Below, piece after piece: positions 1-8,749 of a stretch of DNA of 23,381 nucleotides. Numbering within the stretch: position 1 is the first letter of the stretch; the number at the start of each line of letters is the position of its first letter. Where the stretch lies: the NCBI GenBank assembly GCA_031835245.1, contig JAVKOQ010000620.1:1-23381 (forward strand), read 5' to 3'. A program made the position numbers and the translations under genes. The DNA is from Balamuthia mandrillaris (lineage: Eukaryota; Discosea; Longamoebia; Balamuthiidae). The notes beneath the pieces are model-generated. The model was not told the DNA's origin. It worked only from the letters and a program-made list of their open reading frames with translations, and searched no databases.

Positions 1-72
1 CCAGCTTCAACACCAGTGATCGAACCAGAGATGAAGAACAATCATTTGATAGCCTTTGAAGCAGAGCATTAA
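1..72 (+). CDS. Possible C-terminal end of a plus-strand gene (partial)
   Basis: Frame 1 is open from the window edge to a TAA at 70-72 and reads as 23 residues ending IAFEAEH. An A-rich stretch (80-120) follows, and then the 3' end of the convergent CHY gene, so a tail-to-tail arrangement with about 114 bp between stops is plausible. The piece is too short for any family assignment, and a 23-codon open frame can occur by chance. No function is proposed. Confidence 0.3.
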   Translation, partial: PASTPVIEPEMKNNHLIAFEAEH

Positions 73-185
73 CCAGAACAAAAAAAAAAAAAGAAAAAAA
101 TCACCTTAGAGAAAAAAAAAGCAAACGTAAGTTTTCGTTAAACGACGAAATCTGTCGGTATGTGTCCTGAATTCTTGACGCCACT

Positions 186-2659
186 CTATTTTTGTTGTTG
201 TTCTCTTTTCTGACTCTTCTTGGACTTGGTTTTGGACATGCCGGCGTACTTCCTGGGATCCTTCTTGCTCATCGTGACCTTGTTGGCGTTGGCTTTGCCC
301 GTCAGTCTCTTCTTACAAAAGGAGCAGTCGTCTCCTGTTCTTTGTTCCATCGAACAATACCTTCACAACAGAATCAAGGTTTTTGAGTGAGACGAAAGAA
401 GGCAAGAAAGAAAGAAGATAGAAGAAAGGAACTACCCGCAAAGCATCCTGTTGGCCCATTTGCATTCATGACCAGTCTATGCATTCAACGAAAGAGTTAA
501 TCCATAAGAAAAACAAAAACAAGTTGATCAACGTAAAGTGAGAGCAACCTCTTCATTGTGGCATTCGTCACAAGGAAATGCTTTGCCACAGCATGGAAAC
601 CGGAGCCATCTATACGAATGCCTGTTTTAAGAAAGCGAAAGAACGATCAAAACAAATAGTAACAACAAACAAATAAAGCAAATAAAAATATAAAAACCAA
701 ACCCGTAATGTTTGCAAGTGCCTTTCTTGGGAAGAGGTTCTCCCTCAGTGATGCCAGCGATCGGTTTGTACTTTTTCTGACGACGTCGTTGTTGCTGTTG
801 TGCAGAGCCATCTCCTTTGGAAGTTTGCTTTTGTTCAATGAACTCCAGCTTACGAATGAGCAGACTCATTTTTGCGTGGCAGCTTGTGCAATTCTTTTCC
901 GTGTTGGTATCATACCTTCAGAGGACATTCAAACCAGAAAAGCACATACAGTAAGAGACAATCCTGGGAAAACATAAGCAGAAAGCAGTTTGAAAACGAA
1001 CCTAAGACCCGAGAAAACATTCATGTGGTCACAAGCAAAACATGAAGCTGTGAACGTAGATGGCAGAGCATCCATTACATTGCATCCTTCAACCTGCGAA
1101 ACGCATTTGGTTAAATTTTCTCTCTCTATACTCTCTCCCTCCCTCTCTCTCTCCCCCTCTCTCTCTTCACAATTCGAGAACTGACCTCCAAGCTTCCCAA
1201 TTTCGAAGACATACTGTGCATGGTTTCTGCCACGAGGTAGAAGCGATGCAATAAATTGCATTTGGAGCATTCATAGCACCGTTCTTTGCTTGGTACGATG
1301 CTTGCATCGTGTTGTTGAGAGCAGCGAGAACATGCCACCATCATTTGAAGTACAGTACAATCAGTAACGCCAACATTTAATCCACTTGAAGAGTATTAAA
1401 ATAAAAGAAGTTAGTTAACAAGTAGTATACGACGACAAAGAGAAAAGAAAAGAGGAGAAATGGAAAGTAATAAGAGGGGAAAAAGAACAAGAAGAGAAAA
1501 GAGCTAAAAAAAGAGATCTAACTTGTAACCTCTGCAGACAATGCCGAGTGCTTTAGAAGATACTGTTTCTTCTTCCTTTTTGTCTTGTTTTCCTACGGCC
1601 TCATCTTCACTTTCTTCTTCCTCCTCTTCCTCCTCCTCCTCTTCTTCGTCAGCGCATTTACTTCCTCTCTGTTCTGTTTGAACAGTTTCCACTTTCTTTA
1701 CTTCTTCTGTACTGATGCTCTCTTCCTGTTTTTTCTTCTGCTTTTCTTCCTCTTCTCTTGCTCTCATTTTTTGCCGATAGCTCTCAGCATCCAACAATGT
1801 GTATCGCCGTTGCGAGGAACCATTCACCGTCTCACATACGTACGAAGTATCCAGAAACTCTGGTTTTGCCTGTTTTGAAGACCAACATTAAATAACAAGA
1901 AGAAGCCAATAAGTGAGAAGAAGAAGAAAGAAGAAGAAGAAGAAGAAGAAGAACAAGAAGAACAAGAAGAAGAACAAGAAGAACAAGAACAAGAAGAAAA
2001 GAAGAAGAACAAAAAGAAGAAGAACAAGAAGAAGAGGAAGAAGAAGAAGAAAAAGAAGAAGAAGAAGAAGAAGAAGAAGAACAAGAACAAGAAGAAGAAG
2101 AAGAACAAGAACAAGAAGAAGAACAAGAAGAACGAAGAACGAAGAAGAAGCTGAAGGAGCAAGAAGGGAGAAGGGAGCAGAAATCAAGAAGCGAACCAAG
2201 AGTCCAGGCAAAGCTTTATCAAACCAAGGCAACAGAGCGGAGCGTATGTAGGGCTTCTCGGTGCCCTTCCTTCTCTCCGCCTGCTCCTGCACGGCCGCTG
2301 CGATCAGCCTATTCAGCGGGGGAGGAAAGTTTTTGCCCACCACCTCCACCGTGCATGCCTCCTGCGGGTAAGTCTCTTTCAAAAAAAAAAAAATAGTTGA
2401 ATGAAAACAAACCAAAGAGAAGCAAGAAAGAAGGAAGAAAGAAAGATTTTAAAAAAAATAAACCTTTCAACAGGAAGGTGAGGACGATGCCGTCGATGTC
2501 GTAAGGGAAGAGAGGGTCCGTCGGTTGGAAGGTGAACGCGAATTTAACGGGGAACACGCTGGAATAGACCTTGAACCCGGCGTTGAGGTAGTCCGCCCGC
2601 AGGCCCTTGAGCTCCTCTCTCACCGCCGACACCGCTTGCTTCTTCTTCTCATCAGCCAT
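186..2659 (-). CDS. CHY-type zinc-finger protein with RWD-like N-terminal region
   Basis: Proposed exons in transcript order: 2659-2464, 2375-2197, 1857-1523, 1384-1186, 1093-1002, 915-703, 621-549, 476-436, 360-186 (500 aa). All joins keep frame. The N-terminus (about residues 1-125, with FTFQPTDPLFPYDI) resembles the RWD-like region of large fungal/amoebal CHY proteins. A run of about 13 Glu lies near residues 195-210. Next come CxxC pairs (C255/C258, then CYECSKC, SCFACDH and CTSCHAKM). The CHY domain proper (about residues 401-465) has CKHYGHSYRWLRFPCC, then CDECH, H-E-C and LCGYC. The family tail motif KMSKKDPRKY is present near the C-terminus. CHY fingers bind several Zn ions and occur in Hot13 and RCHY1/MIEL1 ubiquitin ligases, but no RING is present here, so the role is unknown. 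The least certain border is the 1857/2197 intron, whose 339 nt are mostly purine microsatellite. The Met at 2659 is preferred because upstream in-frame sequence contains candidate splice sites. Confidence 0.82.
1858..2196 (-). repeat. Intronic GAA/AAC microsatellite (CTT-type on the sense strand)
   Basis: Positions about 1915-2153 on the plus strand are an imperfect mix of GAA, GAAC and AAGAAC units with almost no pyrimidine other than C. The block lies inside one intron of the CHY gene, where the sense strand is the pyrimidine strand. It accounts for the long Lys/Arg or Phe/Leu open frames here, which are not genes. Confidence 0.85.
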
Positions 2660-3289
2660 TTCAAATTTTTTGTTGCTCACCTTTGAATGACCTGCAAAGC
2701 AGCTCGATTTCTGCAATACCTGACCAGCTTTGTATGACGTCAACCATCCGTCGACAATATCCCTTTATTGTCGACTTGCAATTTTGACCAATCCGTAATC
2801 AGAAAATACTGCAGAGTCGACAAATTTTATGTCGACAAAATGAAAGACGACGGAAAATCAAAGAGCAAAGCGATGGCAAGCAGAGAGGCAATCGGCCGAA
2901 AACCGAGAAGAATGGTCGCGCCGATTGGCTGAACAAGGAACGCGGTGGGGTGGAGACATCTCGCAGTAATGCTCTGCTCAGCCGCTGTGCTTTTCGCGCG
3001 CACCCCACGACCAACAACGTGACGCACCCCCAACCGACGCGGGGTTTAGCGGGTTTTTTTTTTTCAAAAATAATTTGAAGCGAGGGACTCGCTCGTCGTC
3101 TCGCTTTGGCCCAACCAACAAACAAGTCAACAAAAAAAAAAAGGTTTCTTCGACAATTGTTGTTTTGTCTTTTAGTTTCCTCCATTTCATTTCCTCTTTT
3201 TGTTTTCAGTTTTTCTGAACTTAAACAACAACCAGGTAAACGTTTACCAAGGAAGCAACAGACAAACGAACAACCACAAAAAAAAAACG
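2660..3289. promoter_or_regulatory. Divergent promoter region with four GTCGAC palindromes
   Basis: This 630-bp gap separates two divergent start codons (minus gene at 2659, plus gene at 3290). Four GTCGAC hexamers fall within 87 bp, at 2750-2755, 2770-2775, 2816-2821 and 2831-2836, several extended as TTGTCGAC or GTCGACAA. No clear TATA box is visible. A T-rich run near 3053-3064 and pyrimidine-rich sequence ending in TTTTCAG near 3213 suggest a possible 5' UTR intron for the plus gene. The regulatory role is inferred from position and clustering only. Confidence 0.45.
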
Positions 3290-4875
3290 ATGAGAAGAAG
3301 CTCCAGGATAGCTCACAAGGAAGAGGAGCAACATAAGAAGCGCCAAGAGGCGGAGGAGGCGGAGCTCGAAAGAGCCAAACGGCTCTCCCAGGAGGAAGGG
3401 CAAGAACAAGGAGCCGGCGCCCCCGCAAAGAAGAGAGGAAGAGGCAAGAAGCAAGACGAGGCCAAAGCAAAGGGAGGCAGAAACGAGGAAGCGGAAGAAG
3501 CAGGAGAAGAGCGGGAAAAGGAGGAGACAGAGGAAGAGGAGGAAGGAGGGGCAAAGAAGAAGGGCACCTCCTCCGCAAAGAGAGCAAAGACAGGGACAGG
3601 GACGGAGGCAGGAGCCGGAGGGGATGCCCGCGGAAGGAAGAGGAAAGGAGGAGCAACCGCTGCGGAGAAGACGGAAGGAGCAGCGGAGGAGGCGCCAGCC
3701 AAGAAGAAAGCGCCGACCCCAACGTCGGTTGCTGGCAAAGAGAGAGGCGGCAGAGGGAGAGGCAGAGCTGCTGGTGCTAGAGGAGCAGGAAGGGGTAAAG
3801 GGAGAGGAGGAGCTCCTGCAGCTGCTGCTCAGCAAGAAGCAGAAGGAGGGAAACCGCAACAAACGGAGGGTGAGCAACGAGGAAAGGACGAAGGAGAAGG
3901 AACCGCACAACAAGGGGCAGGAGAGCCAAAGGAGAAAGAGAAAGAGAAAGAGGTCACCTCATCCACAGCAGCCCCATCCAAAGAGGAGGCCGGCCAGGGC
4001 AGAGAGAAGAAATGGACGTTGGAGAAGGGCCACATCTTCTTCTTCTACCGCCCGAAAGTGGAGCACACCAGCGGAGAGGTCTCCGGGCTGAAGGACGTGG
4101 CCAGGCTGCACATGGTCCTCAAGCCGGAGTGGCGCCAGGACAAGGGTCCCCTCAAGAGCCGGATCATCGTGGTGGCCCGCAAGAAGATGCCCGACATCAA
4201 GACGCACCAACGCTTCTGGGCCTACGTAGAGACGGCCAAGGAGGACGTCTCTGAGGCCAGCAAGCTGTTGGCAGGCTACTCCTACAACACGCAGACGCTG
4301 GGAGAGAGAACGCAGGAGGAGGAGAGAGCCGCGGCGGAGGGGCGTTACTCCATCGTCATGTATCATGACAATAGCCACTTGGCGTTCGTGTTGGAGAAGC
4401 CGGAGGAGTTGGGGCCGGTGCAGAAGGAGTTCAACATTCCGAAGGAGGGAAGCTATGTCATCAGCGTTAAGGTACGTGCTTCTCTTGTCTTCTCCTCTCC
4501 GTGCTTGACTTTTCTCTCGTCTCCTTGCTCACGCCCATTCAGAATCCAGAAACTCCATCGCCTCCTTATGCGGGTTTGCCAGCGTATCGCAAAGCCACCT
4601 TCGATGCCTTCCTTCGCGACCGCTTCCAGGGCAGGAAATGGGTGCCAGCCGATCCCATCGACTACCTCAACTATGAGAACGCCGAGTTGATCCTCGTCGG
4701 CGCGGCGACGGACGTTCGAAAGGAGCTGAGCGAGATTGGAGAGAAGTTGGAGGAGGAGGTAGATGAGGAGCTGCGCGGCATGGAGCCGATGGATGCCAGT
4801 GATGTCTTTGAGGAGTTGAAGATGAAGAAGCATGAAGCGCCAACCACTGCAGTTACAACTGGCGAATGGGCCTAA
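3290..4875 (+). CDS. Nuclear-type basic/acidic tail fused to a conserved uncharacterised domain
   Basis: Exons 3290-4471 and 4543-4875 (GT at 4472, AG at 4541-4542; 504 aa). Translation is taken from the first ATG of the open frame. Residues 1-240 are Glu/Lys/Gln/Ala-rich low complexity with AT-hook/RGG-like patches (GGRGRGR, GRGKGRGG near residues 150-175), typical of nuclear or RNA-binding proteins. Residues from about 243 to 465 form a well-behaved globular domain beginning KGHIFFFYRPKVE. Other landmarks are RFWAYVETA, YNTQTLGER, GRYSIVMYHD, the exon-spanning SYVISVKNPETP, then FQGRKW and ILVGAATDV. I recall this pattern from uncharacterised bacterial proteins but cannot give a family name. 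An acidic helical segment (about 470-490) follows. The biochemical role is unknown. The codons of the domain are GC-rich like the rest of the gene, so any transfer would be old. Confidence 0.8.
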
Positions 4876-5012
4876 GAGGGATATGAAGAAGAATAAGGAG
4901 AAGGAAGAGGAGGAGGAGGAGAAGAACATAAACATAAAATTTGGAGATGGAAAGAGATTGTTTTGTCAAAAAATATGGATGGAGTGATAAATACAAAAAA
5001 AAACGATATAAG
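4876..5012. other. Tail-to-tail intergenic spacer
   Basis: This 137-bp purine-rich spacer separates the stop of the plus gene (4875) and the stop of the minus gene (5013). It contains ATAAACATAAAAT near 4929-4940, a possible 3'-end signal for the plus gene. The two 3' UTRs almost certainly abut or overlap. Confidence 0.4.
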
Positions 5013-6746
5013 TTAGTTTGAAGGTTGACGTCCGAAGATATCGCCGTTGCTGTCGCTCAGGTCAAAGTCCTCTCCAAAGTCCTAATGGATTAAAAGTCAC
5101 ACAAGTGAGCAAACCCACAAAACAGAAAAACGACATGTCGCTTACCTGTTCGTCAGAGTCGTCCTGTGGAGGGGATGCCACTTTGGTTATGGTGGTGCGC
5201 TTCGTGTTGTTGTTCATGTTGTGGACAAGTCCATTTTGGCTAAAGTTTCGGACCGTTGCTGTGTTGTTGCTGCTGTTGTTGTTTCTTTTGGAGGTAGAAG
5301 GGCGTGATATCAAACGCATAATACACATCTGGAAATGGGGAATGAAAAAAACGTGAGTAGAAGAATAGAAAAGAGTACCAAAGCAAAGCAATCAACAACC
5401 AAAAAAAAAAGATAGAAGTAATGAAATAACGAGAATGAGAAAGAAATGGCATAGCAACGTACGTGCCAAAGGCCATCCCGCCGAAAGAGTTCATCATTGC
5501 TTTCTTCACAGCTCCATCCTTTCATCAAGCCATTGTGTTCCTTTTCACTTCGCTCAAAGCCTTCCACTAGCGATGGCGGAAGCTCAAACTCATTCAACAT
5601 GTTTTGTAGAGTGCCAGACGATGCCCATCGCTCGAGATCGTCATCGTCATCGGAAAAACCATCCAAAGCCTCCTCGTTACCAAGCCATTTGCCGCCAATG
5701 TATTTCATCGGACCTTCTCCGTCTTTTTAAAGCATTCCGTTTAGAGTGATAGAAAGGCCAAAAAGAAAAGAAAGAAGAGAAGCAGAGAAGAGAACAAAAA
5801 AATTGCCAAGCCAAGCAAAAGGAAGCATGAAAACGTACTGGTAATGTCAGCAGTATTTCGAGACCCGGTCCGCTCCACCCACTTGCCGTGCTCGTTTAAC
5901 GTCAGGTTTTTTCTCGAGTAATATTGGTACTCTCCCAACTGAACCAACATTGGCCCATGCACGCTCCGTCGCTTCCGTTTGTTCAGTTCTCTGCTCTTCC
6001 GCCGCGCAGCGTTCCTGTTTGCTACTCTGCGATGATGGCGATTGCTATGATGAGCTTTGCCTCCTTCAGTTTCTTGGTCGGAGGAGAAGGGAGTAGACTC
6101 TTCGCTCTCGCTGCCATGAGTAGATGAGGAAGAAGACAAGGGAGCCTTTCGAGGAGAAAGAGGGTTGTTGGCGTTTGGTTGTGTTTGAGGAAGGGCTGGA
6201 TTGAGCTCTTTGTCATTCAGTCGACTGAGGCTGTCATGTGAAGAGGAGGAAGAGGTGAGCAGAGAACCTAAGGGAAGAAGGAAAAGCACAAAAACACCAA
6301 CAAGCAGAAAAGAGCAAGAAGGACAAGACTAAGCCAAAGACGGAGAAGAAGAAGCAACACAGAGAGAAAAAAGAAAATAGAGGAGACAGGGAAGAACGAA
6401 AGAAGCAAGAGTAGGAAGAAAAATAAAGCAAAGTGATGCATACTTGTCTTCAACCATGCGCTCCAACTCAAGAAGCTTCCGTTTGGCCTCGTTGATTTCA
6501 TTTTGTACGTTTATGTCATCGTTTGCTCTTTGTGGTTGCGCAGCGGTGGAGGCCTGTATGCCCAAAAAATGTAGCACAAAGATGAATTAGATTTTTCTTC
6601 CAACGCAAAGAGAAAGAAAGACAGGAAGAAAAAAAAACCTTTTGTGGGGAAGGAGCAGGAAGAGGAAAGGTCCTGGACTTCAGGTCGTCCTCACTTGGCT
6701 TCTTGGTGGCCTTGGCCTTGGATATCCACCCGTATAAATATTCCAT
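5013..6746 (-). CDS. Possible Byr4/Bfa1-like cell-division regulator
   Basis: Proposed exons in transcript order: 6746-6639, 6553-6444, 6230-5839, 5722-5463, 5328-5146, 5081-5013 (373 aa, all in frame). The start MEYLYGWISK is the only ATG after an in-frame stop. Residues about 40-90 look like a coiled coil (EINEAKRKLLELERMVED). Residues 90-160 are Ser/His/Arg-rich and end in a basic nuclear-localisation-like patch (KRKRR). The best-ordered part is GPMLVQLGEYQYYSRKN (165-181), then PMKYIGGKWLGNEEALDGF (208-226) and an FELPPSL...SEKEH...MKGW segment. The paired elements resemble the conserved blocks of Byr4/Bfa1, the GTPase-activating partner in the fungal septation/mitotic-exit network, from memory of that family's M-x-Y-x5-W-x-GNE-x2-L-x2-F block. 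The C-terminus is Asn/Asp-rich and acidic. The identification is tentative; the exon structure is moderately secure. Gene existence is more certain than its name. Confidence 0.6.
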
Positions 6747-7094
6747 ATTCTGTTGATGACTGTCCACCACGAGTGGAAGGCTTCAATCAATATTGGCACT
6801 CTTGTTGAAATTAAATGAGAAAAACAAAAAACTACATACACACACAAAAAAAAAAAAGAATCTGTGAAAAAAACTGCCACTCCCACCAACCTTTCGGAGA
6901 ACAACAAGCCTTGCCCCCTCTCTTGCCTGCCCGCTCCTTTCTTCTTCGTTTTTCTTTCTTTGGAAAAATTCAAAAAATGTTTGGAATTTCGGTTGTCGAC
7001 AAATAAATTATAATTGATTTTTCCGGCAATAATCGATACTTGTGCGATAATTGTTATTTGCAGAATAATTTGTTATGAGGAGCTTTGAGTTTTC
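6747..7094. promoter_or_regulatory. Upstream region of the minus-strand gene starting at 6746
   Basis: A possible 5' UTR exon and intron lie between 6780 and 6960 on the minus strand (donor-like CGAAAG/GTTGG near 6890). Further upstream is an AT-rich block holding TTGTCGACAA (GTCGAC 6995-7000, preceded by TTTCGG at 6987) and CGATAATT at 7045-7052. The GTCGAC lies about 250 bp from the ATG. The function is inferred from position. Confidence 0.35.
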
Positions 7095-7200
7095 TACTTC
7101 TTCTACTTCTTTTGTTTCTTGTTCTTCTTCTTCTTCTTGTTGTTGATCTTCTTCTTCTTCTTCTGCTGCTGATTCTTCTTTCTTCTTCGTTCTTCTCTTC
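7095..7200 (+). repeat. TTC/TTG imperfect microsatellite
   Basis: A block of TTC, TTG and CTG triplets (for example CTTCTTCTTCTTCTTGTTG near 7122-7143), pyrimidine-rich on the plus strand. It sits in the gene-free stretch upstream of the ATPase. It is not translated in any convincing frame. Confidence 0.75.
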
Positions 7201-7384
7201 CATCATCCACAGAAGCAAGCAAAGAAACATATTAGAGGCAGCAACTACAGCCCCTTCATGAAAAGAGGGAAGAGACTTTACACCTCAGAGGTGGAAGCAG
7301 AGCCGTTCTTGGCAGGCTAAGAGTTTCTTCCGGAACGAATGGATCACAAAACAACCCTTTGTATTTCTGTTTCACTCTATATTT

Positions 7385-8038
7385 CTGTTTCCCAGAAACA
7401 GGATGAAAAGGCAAAGCGGTTTCAATGGACAGGTGGGGTTCCAAGGCCAAAGAGGTTGCAAGGACAGAAAGCCGAATAGGCTTCCCTCCTGACGCCCTCA
7501 GGTTTGCAAGGCTTGTTGAAATGGGAAGACTTTCTACCATCACGCGAAAAGTCCTTTTGGAGCCAAAAGCGGAAGAAGGCAGAGAAAAGCAAAGGAAGGC
7601 GCCTCGATCTCGTCGCTCGTTCAAGGGATTCCTGCATGCCGGTCTCACGGGGTAATAATACCCCTCACCAGCTGCCCTACTCCTGAAGGGTTGGCTCTCA
7701 TGAACGTCTCCAAGTTAGCAGACTTGCTGTCCTCCCTTTCTGTCGTTTTTCTGCACAGTTTCACCCGCTTCTTTCGTGAACGCCTGGGCAAGGCAGCTGG
7801 TGAGAGGTAGTATTCCCCCCAGTGATCAGCGATAGCACGGCCAGTGTTCCATTCATGGGGATAATGGTGACCAATGGTGCGTCAAAGATTCCTTGAATGA
7901 TTTTTGGCCTCAGCGTTACACCGTAACGGCTCCTATATTTGAGGTCACGTGCCGTTGAATTTTCCTTTTTAGGTCCGCGGAGTTAAAAAACTCCGTAGAG
8001 CTTGAATCGCCATCACAGAATGGACCCCTTAGGGCACC
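7385..8038 (+). ncRNA. Candidate structured non-coding RNA (hairpin-rich)
   Basis: No protein is convincing here, but perfect short hairpins follow one another. They are CTGTTTC/GAAACAG (7385-7401), AAGCC/GGCTT (7469-7483), CCTGA/TCAGG (7488-7502), CTTTTGG/CCAAAAG (7554-7569), GGGG/CCCC (7649-7664), a 12-bp TCACCAGCTGCC (7665-7676) with its complement (7792-7803), CGTTAC/GTAACG (7914-7928) and CGGAGTT/AACTCCG (7978-7995). GGTGGGGTTCC (7432-7442) could pair with GGACCCC and CACC (8022-8028, 8035-8038) to close the whole unit. ACAGAA at 8015-8020 recalls the CR-V element of RNase P/MRP RNA, and GCGAAAAGTCC near 7544 recalls CR-I, but the match is weak. The strand is not certain. Alternatives are a structured 5' leader or a decayed inverted-repeat element. 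No pol III A/B boxes are evident. Confidence 0.3.
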
Positions 8039-8045
8039 TTTCTCT

Positions 8046-8749
8046 TATCTTCCTTCTCCATGCAACACAATATAACCACTGACACGGGTTTTCTTTTCTT
8101 TTTTTTCCAACACACAAACAAACAAACAAACAACAAAAACTCTCTTTATCGCTGCCCGATATTCTTTCCTATTGTTTTTTTGCTTCACTTGTGACACTCC
8201 TAGTGTTTCTTTCTCGCTCCACGCTTTCTTGTAAGCAGATAAAACAATAACCATAGGTGAACACCCTTCGCCAACCGTTTAACACCACGGCACCCCCTTC
8301 GCTTTCCTTTCTCTTTGGTTTCTTCTGCCTGCTCTCTATGCCTGGTTGACCACACAAACAATATACTCGAAACATCCCTTTCCGTACAGTTTTCTATTTT
8401 GCCGCCGACCCACGAGGTGCGTCTCTTGTTCTTTTTTCTTCTCCATCTCGCTCTTTCTTCTTTCATCGCTCGTTTGTCTGCTCTTCTGTCCTCTCCTGGA
8501 GTCTTGGTCGTTTATTTGATTGCTTCCTGTTCTCTTTCGACTTTCTGCTTGTTTTCTTGATTTTCTTGTTCGGTCTTCTCCTTTCGTTTGTTGTTATATG
8601 TTGTGTTTGTCTATGTTGTCTTTCTCTTCTTCAAAGGACTGGAGAGCGGAGGCGATGAAACGTTTCATCACCATCATCCTGGCTAACCCCGTTCACCTTG
8701 CACCACAACCACAACAGAAACTAAACTTGATCATCGACAAGCCGTTAGA
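8046..8749 (+). promoter_or_regulatory. Pyrimidine-rich upstream/leader region of the ATPase gene
   Basis: These 704 bp have no credible gene. The plus strand is strongly T/C-rich (8290-8640 in particular), like the introns and leaders of this window. Possible splice acceptors (for example TTCTTCAAAG near 8627-8636) could belong to a 5' UTR intron. No TATA box or GTCGAC element is seen close to the ATG at 8750. Confidence 0.4.

Noticed and set aside
2799-3913. Long minus-strand frames (307 and 230 codons) opposite the 3290-4875 gene
   Set aside because: They mirror the purine-rich low-complexity coding strand (Leu/Ser/Pro/Cys-rich), with no ordered domain.
5240-5509. Second open frame in the 5013-6746 gene (NSFGGMAFGT and VYYAFDITPFYLQ)
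   Set aside because: It looks protein-like, but joining the exons at the GTACGT donor puts this frame into a stop, while the other frame stays open through all six exons.
7256-7655. Frames of 130 codons (minus) and 76 codons (plus) in the hairpin-rich region
   Set aside because: There is no recognisable domain, the two strands compete equally, and the frames are interrupted by the inverted repeats.
7432-8038. Naming the hairpin region as RNase P or telomerase RNA
   Set aside because: Only short motif echoes are present. No convincing telomere template (repeat of CCCTAA) and no full CR-I/CR-V pair could be shown by eye.
8315-8700. Hydrophobic frames upstream of the ATPase
   Set aside because: They come from T/C-rich leader sequence with no conserved pattern and no plausible join into the ATPase.
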